Positions 17,785 to 27,734 are shown, counted from the stretch's first letter. The stretch: DNA of 64,000 nucleotides from G963664835 sp963664835 (GCA_963664835.2 CAXXUG010000004.1:1-64000), one strand, 5' to 3'. Program-made: numbers and translations. The notes: generated by a model not told the origin, from the sequence alone.

Positions 17785-19543
17785 CTACCCGCCGGCGGCC
17801 GGCGTCAACTCCTGGCTCCGACTTTCGGTCACGGCCTTGATCAGCGTGACGAAGCTATCCAACGGCTGGGCCCCCACGTTTTCGCCCGTCCTCAGTCTTA
17901 CCGAGACGGTGCCGGCTTGCGCCTCGCGGTCGCCTACGATGAGCATGTAGGGCACCTTCTGGAGCTGCGCCTCCCTGATCTTGTAGTTGACCTTCTCCCG
18001 CCGGCTGTCGATTTCCGCCCGCAGGCCGGCCGACTTCAGTGCCGCGGCCACTATTTCGGCGTACTCGAGATGCCTGTCGGCAATCGGCAGGACGAGCGCC
18101 TGGACTGGCGCGATCCACACTGGGAAGGCGCCGGCGTAGTTTTCTACCAGCACACCGAAGAACCGCTCCATGGAACCGAGAAGCGCCCGGTGCACCATGT
18201 AAGGCCGGTGCGCTTTGCCGTCAGCACCGACAAAATTCAGGTCGAAGCGCTCGGGAAGGTTGAAGTCGAACTGAACTGTCGTGCACTGCCAGGCTCTACC
18301 CACGGCATCCTTGATGTTCAGGTCGATCTTGGGGCCATAGAATGCCCCTCCACCTTCGTCAACCTCATATGCCACTCCGCGGTCCTCGAGCACCTGGCGC
18401 AATGCGTCGGTGGCACGATCCCACTGCTCGTTGTCGCCAACCCGCCTTGTCGGGGCGGGTAGAGACGAATGTTTCGAACTCGGTGAACCCGAACGCGCCG
18501 AGAATGAGAATCGTGAGATCGAGAACGCCGGCGATCTCCGAGACAACCTGGTCCGGCCTACAGAAGATGTGAGAGTCGTCCTGGGTGAACCCCCTGACAC
18601 GCATCAGGCCATGGAGCACGCCGGCCCGTTCGTAGCGGTAGACCGTCCCCAGCTCTCCCAACCGTATGGGCAGGTCGCGGTAGCTGCGCAGCGCATTCTT
18701 GTAGATCATTATGTGGAACGGACAGTTCATCGGCTTGAGGTAGTACTCCTGCTCGTCCACGGCCATGCCGGAGAACATATTCTCCTTGAAGAAGTCCAGG
18801 TGTCCGCTCGACTGCCAGAGATTGGAGCGACCGATGTGGGGCGTATAGACGAGATCATAGCCGGCATCGTAGTGAGTATCGCGCCAGAAGTTCTCGATTT
18901 CGTTTCGGACGCGGCCACCCTTCGGATGCCAAAGAATGAGGCCGGCGCCGGTTTGGTCGTGGTGGACGCTGAACAGATCGAGCTCGCGTCCCAGGCGGCG
19001 ATGGTCGCGCCGTTGGGCCTCTTCCAACCTGTGCATGTGATCGGCCAGCTCGGCGGAAGTGGGCCAGGCGGTGCCGTAGATGCGCTGGAGCATCGGCCTG
19101 TTTTCGTCGCCGCGCCAGTAAGCGCCGGCTATGTTGAGCAGCTTGAACCGGCCCACTTTCGAGGTGGAGCCGACGTGCGGGCCGCGGCAGAGGTCGGTAA
19201 ACGCGTTCTGGGTATAGAAGCTGACGCTCTCCTCGCCGGCGGCGGCCAACTCCTCGATCAGCTCGACTTTATAGGGCTGATCGAGGTCGCGGTAGTACTC
19301 AAGCGCGTCGTCGACGGACATCTCGCTGAACTCGAACGACGCATTGGACCTCACGATCTTCTTCATCTTTTTCTCGATGGTCTTGAGGTCTTCCGGCGTC
19401 AAAGCCCGCGGCAGCTCGAAGTCGTAGTAGAAGCCGTCCTCGATTGGCGGCCCGATCGCGAGGCGGGCGGTCGGGAAGATGGAGGTTACGGCCTCGGCCA
19501 TTACGTGAGCGGCGGAATGCCGCATTCGTTCAAGATCGTTCAT
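17785..19543 (-). CDS. thrS: Threonyl-tRNA synthetase without TGS domain, one frameshift
   Basis: About 585 residues when joined. The first frame runs from 19543 to the region STRPDK (near 18450); the second resumes as VGDNEQWDRA and ends at 17785. One extra G in the short AAGGCGGG context reconciles them. Domains: editing domain (HSAAHVMAEAV and ALTPEDLKTIEKKMKKI), class II core with MNCPFHIMI and the later MVHRALLGSMERFF (Cys and His zinc ligands), and a C-terminal anticodon domain (ALVLPIADRHLEYA). The N-terminal TGS domain of about 60 residues is missing: AAGGAGG lies six bases before the ATG, so the start is firm. A T-box leader lies upstream. Because the enzyme is essential, a sequence error is the likelier reason for the shift. 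Confidence 0.9.
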
Positions 19544-19549
19544 AATTCG

Positions 19550-19556
19550 CCTCCTT
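19550..19556 (-). promoter_or_regulatory. thrS ribosome-binding site
   Basis: AAGGAGG six bases before the ATG at 19543. It fixes a start immediately before the editing domain and shows that no TGS domain is encoded upstream. Confidence 0.85.
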
Positions 19557-19637
19557 GGTCTTATGGTTGCAATGTGCTGCTTGTCAGCCTCAGCTCAACG
19601 GCCGGTCATTCGATTCGAGATGGCTTTCGCCGGCAAT

Positions 19638-19671
19638 AAAAAAACCCTCCGCCCCATCAGGGACGAAAGGG
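19638..19671 (-). terminator. T-box regulated intrinsic terminator
   Basis: The stem CCCTTTCGTCCC / GGGGCGGAGGG with a TGAT loop is followed by TTTTTTT on the minus strand, about 95 bases before the thrS start. Its 5' arm lies next to the T-box core, as expected for an antiterminator/terminator switch. Confidence 0.88.
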
Positions 19672-19910
19672 AATCAATCGCGGTTCCACCCCGCTTCGCC
19701 GGCCTATGAATCTAGGTCGACGCGCTCGATTAGCTGTTTAACGGTGGCAATCCGGAGGCCTCTATCCGGCGGGCAGGTCAGCCTGCGCGGCTTCAAGGCT
19801 CGGCTCACGGGTGGTTTTTGTCGTCGGTTTCCCGTAAGGGCTCTCAGCCGGCGACCCTTCCTCTCTGAGGGCTTTCCGAGCGACTACTCGTCCCGATCAA
19901 CGCCATATGC
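19638..19910 (-). promoter_or_regulatory. T-box riboswitch leader of thrS
   Basis: On the minus strand the T-box core GGGTGGAACCGCG lies at 19679-19691, followed after a few bases by a GC-rich hairpin and a run of seven U (19638-19671). Upstream, an AGTA element (5' side of the S-turn, near 19889) and GAAACCG (near 19824-19830) could form the specifier loop with ACC, a threonine codon, at 19826-19828. In this class, uncharged tRNA pairs with the specifier and with the T-box bulge and stabilises the antiterminator, so thrS is read when Thr-tRNA is not charged. The T-box and terminator are directly visible; the specifier position and the 5' limit are inferred. Confidence 0.9.
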
Positions 19911-20055
19911 GGTATTGAGATGTGGGCGGATTATACACGGCGTGGGTGTCTTCGCCAAGTTGTGGGTTATCGCGAAGGCCTTTCGCATCAATGATGAGGA
20001 CGGGGGTGAGGGATCGTATCCATAGAATGACGGTCGTGCCTCTCCCATCCCCTTT

Positions 20056-20080
20056 GGACTCCGGCTTTCGCCTGAATCGC
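20056..20080. repeat. Degenerate copy of the GGACTCCGGCTTTCGCC element
   Basis: Shares GGACTCCGGCTTTCGCC with the element at 20181-20201, but its 3' arm has drifted (TGAATCGC instead of GGAGTGAC). Confidence 0.6.
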
Positions 20081-20181
20081 CGATGACCTTGCCAAGGCCA
20101 CATAAGGGAATGAGAATCGCGGCGTTCCGCATGTATGGTTGGGGACGAGCGGCGTTACTACGGGATTCCCCCCACCCCTGG

Positions 20182-20201
20182 ACTCCGGCTTTCGCCGGAG
20201 T
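20182..20201. repeat. Intergenic hairpin ACTCCGGC-TTTC-GCCGGAGT
   Basis: A perfect eight-base stem with a TTTC loop, followed by GACGAG. A decayed second copy lies about 125 bases upstream, so this is a repeated element and not a one-off terminator; no T-run follows. Confidence 0.7.
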
Positions 20202-20339
20202 GACGAGTCGGGAGGCTATTTTCGTACCAATCGCTCATGCCCGCAGGGGCCGGCACATCTAGGATTTAGAATTAGGCGCCAGTTGGCGGGTCTTCTCTGC
20301 GGTGACTCGGGATTGGGGTTGGTTGCCGGTCTGCCGGGA

Positions 20340-20358
20340 GCGGGGGGCAACCCCCCGC
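20340..20358. repeat. Hairpin GCGGGGGG-CAA-CCCCCCGC followed by GCTAC
   Basis: A perfect eight-base G/C stem with a three-base loop. It is followed by GCTAC, like the CTAC-ended hairpins near 12.8-12.95 kb. Confidence 0.65.
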
Positions 20359-20756
20359 GCTACATTCATCCTTCTGCCATCGACCATCGGTCTGCAATTT
20401 GGCAGGTGTTCGTAGCGTTACGCCACGTCCAGAGAGAAATGCCGATGAAATCGAGCTTGGAAGTTTGCCCTCTACACATCAAGACCATGTTCAACTCGTA
20501 CGCACGCATTGACAAACTGAGGCAATAGTTATATAAGTCGAGCAATGTAATCTTGTTTCTAGATTATCGCTTGGAGTGCGGGGTTCGAGTGAGATCACTG
20601 TTTCCAGTGCAATAATTGCAAAACAAAAGTCAAAACCGGCCAGCCGAACCAGTTGGAGAATCTAGGGATCCCGATTACCGCGATAGACAGCTAGAAAGCA
20701 CGCGACATGGCCAGCAGTAGACGTTCAGGTGCGTCGATACACGAGGGAAGGAACGA

Positions 20757-20999
20757 ATGAGTACAGAGTTGAAAGTCGATCAGACGGTGGACTGCGTGGG
20801 GGCGTTTTGCCCGGTGCCGATCATTCGGGCGCGAAACGCGATCAAGCAGATGTCCGCCGGCCAGATCTTGGAGATAGTCGCCACCGATCCCGGTTCGATT
20901 GGCGATTTCCCGGCGTTCTCGAGGAACACCGGCCACGAGCTGATTAGAACTGAAGAAAGCGACGAGACTTACAGATACTACATAAGAGTAGCAGGCTAG
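20757..20999 (+). CDS. TusA-family sulfur carrier
   Basis: An 80-residue TusA/SirA-like protein. The sulfur-carrying cysteine is in GAFCPVPIIRARNAIKQM (the CP-x-P motif at the start of helix 1), followed by ILEIVATDPGSIGDFPAF, the typical beta strand and D-P-G-S turn. TusA proteins accept persulfide sulfur and pass it to partners such as DsrE-type proteins. A GGAA (AAGGAACG) lies just before the ATG. It is 12 bases upstream of a DsrE-like gene, so the pair is surely cotranscribed. No dsr, sox, mnm or hdr genes are visible, so the final acceptor is unknown. Confidence 0.92.
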   Translation: MSTELKVDQTVDCVGAFCPVPIIRARNAIKQMSAGQILEIVATDPGSIGDFPAFSRNTGHELIRTEESDETYRYYIRVAG

Positions 21000-21011
21000 A
21001 GGAGGCCGGAT

Positions 21012-21635
21012 ATGGCTGCCGAAGTCGCCGCACTAGACCCCGCAATCGAAGCGAGAATAGACGAACTTGTAAACGCGAGGGTGAACGAGGCTCTGAAGGA
21101 GCAGTTCGCCTCGCTGACCGCGAGCCAAGCCCAGGGACAGCTAGAGAAGCGAACGAGCTCCAAGCGCCTCGCCCTGGTGGCGTCCAAGGGATCGCTCGAC
21201 ATGGCGTATCCGCCGCTAATCCTGGCAACGTCGGCGGCGGCGATGGACTGGGAAGTCGGCGTGTTCTTCACGTTCTACGGCCTGGACATTCTCAATCGGA
21301 ACAAGGTCGACAGCCTGAAGGTCGCTCCATTGGGCAATCCGGCGATGCCGGCTCCGGTCGGCAACATCCACGTTCCGAACCTCATCGGGGCCATTCCAGG
21401 CATGACCTCAATCGCCACGTTGATGATGCAAGGTTGGATGAATCGCGCCAAGGTGCCGGCCGTTACCGAGTTGCTAGATATAGCGAGAGAGAGCGACGTG
21501 AATCTGTTCGCCTGCACCACGACGATGGGCGTGATGGGGGTCAAGGAAGAGGAAATAGTCGAGGGAGTGCAGTTCGCCGGCGCGGCGGCTTTCTTGGACT
21601 ACGCTTCCGAAGCGTCCGTTTCCCTGTTCATCTAG
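21012..21635 (+). CDS. DsrE/F-like sulfur-relay protein
   Basis: 207 residues. An N-terminal helical, possibly coiled-coil stretch (1-45, VAALDPAIEARIDELVNAR) precedes a DsrE/F/DrsH-type alpha/beta domain: RLALVASKGSLDMAYPPL, then FFTFYGLDILNRNKV, then VNLFACTTTMGVMGV with the probable sulfur-carrying cysteine, ending AGAAAFLDYASEASVSLFI. This larger type is common in sulfur-metabolising bacteria and archaea beside TusA. GGAGG lies six bases before the ATG. With the upstream TusA it forms a two-gene persulfide relay; the partner and pathway are not shown by the sequence. Confidence 0.88.
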   Translation: MAAEVAALDPAIEARIDELVNARVNEALKEQFASLTASQAQGQLEKRTSSKRLALVASKGSLDMAYPPLILATSAAAMDWEVGVFFTFYGLDILNRNKVDSLKVAPLGNPAMPAPVGNIHVPNLIGAIPGMTSIATLMMQGWMNRAKVPAVTELLDIARESDVNLFACTTTMGVMGVKEEEIVEGVQFAGAAAFLDYASEASVSLFI

Positions 21636-21906
21636 CGACTCTTGGCCTAGATCTCAACCGGAACCCAAGGCCGGGGCGTATCACCGGCGTGCGGCAGCCT
21701 CCTCGACCTGGCCGCTGCCCGATAGAGCTCCGTCCATTTGGGCACCGTTGCTGTCCACACCTGTCTGCTTCGAATTCCTGCCGTTAGCAGCACGCGATAC
21801 GGAATGCTGCTTGACGATCCTGACCGTCGCCTCACGCCCTTCGGTAGACACAACCGGTGGATGGGGAGCAACTTTCCAGAAATTCGAAAGGTGTTTTGGC
21901 CAGTCA

Positions 21907-24900
21907 TCAAGTAACGTCCTGGCGCGGTGGCTGCCGGTAGCCTCGAAGTGAGAGGTGACCCATATCCAGCAGCAGATCATCCTCTCCGGGCGCGATGCGC
22001 TCGAGGGAGACTAGCTCGGGGTTGTAGCGCCGCTCCAGGAGATCTTCTTCGTCCAGTACGTAGGCGACTCCAGCGGACATGCCGGCACCGAAGTTTCGGC
22101 CGGTCGGGCCGAGCACGACCACCACGCCGGCGGTCATGTACTCGCAGGCATGGTCGCCGACGCCTTCGACCACCGCGCGGGCTCCACTGTTTCGGACGCA
22201 GAAACGTTCACCGGCCCGGCCGGCGACGAAGAGCTTGCCTCCGGTAGCGCCGTAGAGGACCGTATTGCCGACTATGGTGTTCTGGGCCCAGGGGAACCTG
22301 GCTGAAGCCGGGGGATGAATGACGATCTCACCGCCGGACATACCCTTGCCGACGTAGTCGTTGGCCTCACCGGTCAGCTCCAGTCGCATTCCTTCTGTGC
22401 ACCATGCGCCGAAACTCTGGCCGGCGCTGCCGGTGAAACTCAGATCTATCAGCCGATCCGGCAGGCCTCGAGCGCCGTATCGGCGAGCGACCTCGCCGGC
22501 AAGCCGGCCGCCTATTGTTCGATGGAAATTGCGGACCGCATAGGTCCGGCTAACCGGCAGCTTATTCTCAAGCGCCGGCCTGACATCTTGAATTATTTTC
22601 AGGTCGAGCGGGTCATCGGGTTGATCGTTTCGCGGCTGTTGGCACCGGTGGGGCCGGGCTCTTGCCTGGATCCACATCCGCGAGAACCTGACTCAGGTCA
22701 AGCTGCATCGACCGAGTATGGTCTCGCGGGACCTGCCTGAGAAGATCGACCTGGCCGATGACCTCTTCCAGCGAGCGAAATCCCAGCTCGGCCAGCAACT
22801 CGCGGACCTCGCGGGCGACCAGAGTCAGGAAATTGATCAGCATCTCCGGCTTGCCGTCGAACTTCGCCCTGAGGTCCTCGCGCTGGGTCGCTATGCCGGT
22901 GGGGCAGGTGTTCAGATGGCACTGGCGGGCCATGTCACAACCAATCGCCACGACAGAGGCAGTGCCGAATCCGAACTCCTCGGCGCCGAGCATCGCGGCT
23001 ACCACAACGTCCCGCCCGGTCTTCATACCGCCGTCCGTGCGCAATGTGACCCGTCCGCGCAGGTCGTTCAAGACCAGAACCTGCTGGGTCTCGGAGAGGC
23101 CGATCTCCCAGGGACAACCAGCGCCCTTGATCGAACTCAGAGGCGAAGCGCCGGTGCCGCCGTCCTGACCGCTGATCAGAATGTAGTCGGCATGGGCCTT
23201 GGCTACGCCGGCGGCGATTGTGCCGACACCCGACTCAGCGACCAACTTGACGCCAACCTTGGCGTAGGGGTTGGCTTGCTTCAGATCGTAGATAAGCTGG
23301 GCGAGATCCTCGATGCTATAGATGTCGTGATGCGGCGGGGGAGAGATCAAAGGGATGCCGGGGATAGCGTGGCGGAACCTCGCTATCATCCTCGAGACCT
23401 TATGCGCGGGGAGCTGTCCACCTTCGCCAGGCTTCGAGCCCTGGGCCATCTTGATCTCAAGCTCGGTGGCGTGCACAAGATAGTCGGTTGTGACGCCAAA
23501 ACGGGCGGATGCGACTTGCTTCGTCTTGTTGTTGCGCGAGTCGCCGCTGTCAAGGGGGTGGTACCAGGACGGGTCTTCGCCGCCCTCGCCGGTGTTACTG
23601 CGGGCGCCGATGCGGTTCATGGCGATAGAGATCGCCTGATGCGCCTCTGGACTCAGCGCGCCGAGCGACATCGCCTGGGCGGTGAACCGCCGGCGAATGG
23701 ATTCGATCGATTCGACCTCGTCGATTGGTAAGGGGGTCACGGGCGACGAACGCGAGCAAGTCTCTGAGGTTGGCCGGCTCCCTGCCATCGACCATTTCGG
23801 AATACTGTTTGTAAGTCTCATAGTCGCCTGTTTGGGCGGCCTTCTGCAGGGTGCGGACGTTTTTCGGGTTGAAGCCGTGGTATTCGCCCTGGCGCCGGAA
23901 TCTGTAGAAGCCGTAGTCGGGCAGGCGGCCGGACAAATCGGCCTCGAACGCCTCCTCGTGGCGAGCGAGGACGTCTTTGGCGATCTCCTTCAACCCAATT
24001 CCTCTCACCCGCGACGGCGTATCGGTGAAATACCGGTCTATTACGTCTTGATCTATGCCTATAGCCTCGAAAATCTGGGCCCCGCGGTAGCCGGACAGGG
24101 TCGAAATCCCCATCTTGGAGATTATTTTCAGCAGGCCCTCGGAGGTCGCCTTGCGGTAGTTGTAAATGGCGTCACCGAGTGTGATCTTGTCATCGTCGAC
24201 CTGCCGCTCGACCAGGTCCGCGACCGTTTCGAGAGCCAGGTAGGGGTTCACGGCGCTGACGCCATATCCAATGAGAACGGCGATATGGTGCACGTCCCAG
24301 ACCTGTCCAGTCTCGGCGATGATGTCGGCGCGCATGCGCTTGCCGGCGCGAATCAGGTGGTGGTGGACGGCGCCGGCGGCGAGGAGAGTCGGAATCGGCG
24401 CTCGCTCGGAGTCGACGCCTCGGTCGCTGAGTATCAGAATCGGGCGGCCCGAGTCTATCGCCTCTTCAGCTTGCTTGCACAACTCATCGAGGGCGCTGGC
24501 CAATCCATCGTGGCCATCTTCCAACGACATGAGAGCGGAGAGAGTCACTGGCTTGAAGTCGTCACCAAGGCGCCTGATCTCTTCGAGCTCACTGTCGAGC
24601 AGGATCGGATTCTCGACGTGCAGAATGCGGGCATGTTCCTCGGTCTCGGTCAAAGGGTTGCCGCGCCGGCCGAGGTAGGAATCCAGAGACATGACCAACT
24701 GCTCGCGCAGCGGGTCGATCGGCGGGTTGGTTACCTGGGCGAAGCGCTGTTTGAAGAAATGATGGAGCGACCGTGGCTGGCCGGACAGGACCGGCAGAGG
24801 AGCATCGTCTCCCATCGACCAGATGGGCTCTTTGCCCTCGAGGTCCATAGGCTCCAAAACGAATTTGAGCTCTTCGTTTGTAAATGAGTGGACGCGTTGG

Positions 24901-26324
24901 AGCCGGCCCAACTCGGCCGGGTCGATCCGGCCGTTCGACAACCCATCGGCGCCGATCTTCAGGCTCTGGTCCAGACGTACGACCTGCCGGTCAAGCCAAT
25001 CAGAATAGGGGCGGCGCGCGGAGTAGCGGGCCTTGATCTCGTCATTTCGGAGCAGTTTTCCCTCGACGGTGTCGACGGCGATCATACTTCCGGGTCCCAG
25101 GCGCCCCTTCTCGACGATTCTTTCGTCAGGGAGGTTGATTATGCCGACCTCAGACCCCATGACAATAAGTCCGTCGGCCGTGATCTTGTACCGGGCCGGG
25201 CGGAGTCCATTTCGATCGAGGACGGCTCCGACGGTCATCCCATCGGTGAAGGCGAGGGCCGCGGGACCGTCCCACGGCTCCATCAAACAGGCGTGGTACT
25301 CGTAGAATGCCTTCCTGGCAGGGTCCATATCCGGCATGTTTTCCCAAGCTTCGGGGACAAGCATGAGCATCGTGTGGAGGATGTCGCGGCCGGAGAGGCG
25401 GATGGTTTCAAGTGCGTTGTCCAAGTTCGCCGAATCACTGCCGCCGGGCTGAATGATCGGCCGAAGCACCTCGACTTCATCTCCCCAAACTGGAGATGCC
25501 ATCTCAGGCTCGCGGGCGCGAGTCCAGTTGTTGTTACCCTGAAGAGTATTGATCTCGCCATTGTGACCGAGACCTCGGAATGGTTGTGCCAAGTGCCAGG
25601 TGGGAAACGTGTTCGTGCTGTAACGCTGGTGAAACAGCGCGAGGGAACTCTCGAAGTCCGGGTCGTTCAGATCGAGATAGAAAGCCGGCAGCTGAGGCGC
25701 GACGAACAGACCCTTGTAGACGATGGTACGGTGGGACATCGACGGAACGTAGAATTCGGTGATGCCGGCCGACCTTGCGCGGGCTTCGGCCTCCTTGCGG
25801 GCCAGGAAGAGCCGGCGCTCATACTGGTCACCGGGCATGTTCTGCACAGGCGCCAAAAGAAACTGCTGAATGTCGGGCCTCGTGTCCAGAGCTTTTTCGC
25901 CAAGGGCCTCTGCGTCCACCGGCACGGATCGCCATCCAAGCACCTTCAATCCCCGTGAGTGAGCCGCGTCCTCCAACCACCGCCGGCAAGCGGCGTTAGA
26001 TTCAAGGTCGGCGCGGGGGAGGAACACCATGCCAACCGCCAGATCGCGGATATCCGAAAGGCGAATATCGAGTCTGGATAGCTCGCGCCGGAATAGCTTC
26101 CTGGGGATCTGCGTAATAACGCCGGCGCCATCGCCGGTCTTGGCATCGCCACCGATCGCGCCCCTGTGGGTAACATTGATTACCGACGTGACGGCCTTGC
26201 GAACTACGTCGTGGCTTACGTTGCCGTTGATGTTGGCGACAAAGCCAACCCCGCACGAGTCGTGCTCGAGCTTGGGGTCGTAGAGGGTCCCGCGATAATC
26301 GGGCTCTGACTCGCTATGGTTCAT
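21907..26324 (-). CDS. gltB: Glutamate synthase large subunit, two frameshifts
   Basis: About 1,470 residues when joined, full family length. Three frames: 26324 to near 23732, then to near 22620, then to 21907. Domains: N-terminal class II glutaminase with the nucleophile Cys in DSCGVGF (about residue 24), central domain, FMN/synthase domain (SGQDGGTGASPLSS), the 3Fe-4S motif CDMARQCHLNTCPTG, and the C-terminal GXGXG beta helix (GKGMSGGEIVIHPP). It makes two glutamates from glutamine and 2-oxoglutarate. The first shift lies at a C5 run on the coding strand (23732-23736), where one added or lost C restores the frame. No small subunit (gltD) is nearby, so a ferredoxin-linked enzyme or a distant gltD is possible. 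Confidence 0.93.
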
Positions 26325-26694
26325 GACAACCCTCTGAACTGGCCGGCTCTATGATTTCATTCCCCACGCTGACGTGTACAAAAATTCCACCGCTTGCCAC
26401 ACGTACAAAGCGGTGGACTGCTTCATCGGGGTCCACCAGCCGCAACTCCAAGTAATGTTTCATAAGGCATAGGGCGATCGAATCCGTTAATCTTTAGCCT
26501 CTACCCCACACCTTTGAGTGCGACAGGCATCCTGGATCAGACAAGGGAACGCCATTAAAGATATGTAAAGGTTCTTAACTGTACAAACCGACTAATCGTC
26601 AGTCAACGGAAATATGACGGAGCCCATAGGATTAGCGCTGTGCAAGTTGCACAATTACGCCCAAATCAGGGGCAGATGACCAGCCGGCGAAATA
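26325..26694. other. Intergenic stretch upstream of gltB
   Basis: About 370 bases with no supported gene. It contains the hairpin at 26387-26416 and presumably the gltB promoter; nothing else stands out. Confidence 0.5.
26387..26416. repeat. Hairpin in the gltB leader region
   Basis: CCACCGCTT and AAGCGGTGG form a nine-base perfect stem around a 12-base loop, about 65 bases upstream of the gltB start. No T-run follows on either strand; it may be a leader structure or a protein site. Confidence 0.45.
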
Positions 26695-27567
26695 TCAGAC
26701 GCGGGTAGAGGCCGTGAAACGCTCGACCTCGTCGACGAATCTGTCTGGATGTTCGATCTGGGGCACGTGACCGCAGTCGTCGATGATGGTTAGCCTGGAG
26801 CCGGGTATCAGTTTATGGGCGGTCTTGCCGTGCTCCAAGGGGATCACGCTATCGCCGCGCCCCCAAATCAACAGGGTAGGCACGTTGATCTTGTCCAACT
26901 GACCGTTGAAATTTATCGAGTCGCGTTGGCCTCGGGGAGATACACCAAGCCTGATCGCGCGGAGGAAGTTAGACCTGATGCTATGGCGCTTGTAATAGTA
27001 AGTAGCTACATCGACGAGACGCGCTGGGAGCCGGCTGGGATCGGAGAAAAGGCGCTTATGACAAAGGTGCACCAACGGACGAAATCCCATGAAGGGAAGG
27101 ATAGCTTCCCCTACGCAAGGTAACGAAACCAAGCGGAGCGAGAAGCCTAGATCGGGTCCCACGCCGGCACTGCCGGCTAGGACCAGCCGATTGACGCGAC
27201 CTTCAAGATTCAGGGCCATGGCAATCGCTAGCATCCCTCCCATCGAGTTACCGATTACCGTGGCTGATCTCCAACCCATCTCGTCGATAAAGGCACCAAG
27301 TAATTCGACTACGTGGTCCAGGTCGAATTGGTCCTTTTGCGGAGATTGAGACCGTCCAAACCCAGGCAAGTCTAGCGCGACGACCTGATGCCGCGTGCTC
27401 AGTCCCGGCTGGGACCATTCCCATTGTTCGAGGCTCGCGCCCACGCCGTGCAGGAGCAACACCGGGTCGCCGTTACCGGATGCGCGATACCTGAGCTTTA
27501 CTCCCCTCACCATCAAGTAACGGTCTTGGAGGATATTGCCGTTTAAGACAACAGAGGGTGCCACCAT
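26695..27567 (-). CDS. Alpha/beta hydrolase
   Basis: About 290 residues of alpha/beta-hydrolase fold (MhpC/haloperoxidase-like). The oxyanion strand is LLLHGVGASLEQW, the nucleophile elbow is VIGNSMGGMLAIA (G-x-S-x-G), the acid is in LIWGRGDSVIP and the histidine in DDCGHVPQIEHP, so the triad is complete. An ATG at 27567 is preferred because GGAG lies seven bases upstream; a GTG at 27588 would add seven residues. The substrate is unknown. It is divergent from the giant membrane-protein cluster, with about 170 bases between starts, and may have nothing to do with it. Confidence 0.88.
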   Translation of the reverse strand: MVAPSVVLNGNILQDRYLMVRGVKLRYRASGNGDPVLLLHGVGASLEQWEWSQPGLSTRHQVVALDLPGFGRSQSPQKDQFDLDHVVELLGAFIDEMGWRSATVIGNSMGGMLAIAMALNLEGRVNRLVLAGSAGVGPDLGFSLRLVSLPCVGEAILPFMGFRPLVHLCHKRLFSDPSRLPARLVDVATYYYKRHSIRSNFLRAIRLGVSPRGQRDSINFNGQLDKINVPTLLIWGRGDSVIPLEHGKTAHKLIPGSRLTIIDDCGHVPQIEHPDRFVDEVERFTASTRV

Positions 27568-27729
27568 ATGATCGCTCCGTATATCCACTTTCCATTCAGC
27601 GACGGCCGCTGCGTACTCATAGGTTAAATATACGCGATTCGCGCGAACCTTGAGGGCGGCTGTGTTTGGGCACGCGCCAAGGCGTCGGGCTGAAGGCGCG
27701 TGGTAAAATACAGCCGTCGTTTCGATGTC

Positions 27730-27734
27730 GGAGG
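27730..27734 (+). promoter_or_regulatory. Ribosome-binding site of the DUF2298 fusion gene
   Basis: GGAGG five bases before the ATG at 27740; it lies inside the longest open frame (27725) and so argues against that longer start. Confidence 0.65.

Larger units (their letters stand above)
19911..20756. other. 850-base intergenic stretch with repeats, no gene supported
   Basis: A spacer between the thrS leader and the TusA-like gene. A frame at 20139-20528 is open but reads through an inverted repeat (the DSGFRRSDE type of peptide) and resembles no family. It holds hairpin elements at 20056-20080, 20182-20201 and 20340-20358. The last 150 bases are AT-richer (for example TAGTTATATAAGTCG near 20525) and may hold the promoter of the TusA/DsrE pair. 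Confidence 0.6.

Noticed and set aside
18435..18465. Programmed ribosomal frameshift in thrS
   Set aside because: No slippery heptamer of the usual type and no known recoding in ThrRS; the presence of other indels in the window makes a sequence error simpler.
18410..19639. 409-codon open frame antisense to thrS
   Set aside because: Runs opposite to well-conserved ThrRS motifs and through the ribosome-binding site; composition is that of a shadow frame.
20139..20528. 129-codon plus-strand frame
   Set aside because: Reads through the GGACTCCGGC repeat and the G/C hairpin; the peptide is the usual product of such repeats.
22718..24887. Long plus-strand frames across gltB
   Set aside because: They oppose the glutamate synthase catalytic and iron-sulfur motifs and have no resemblance of their own.
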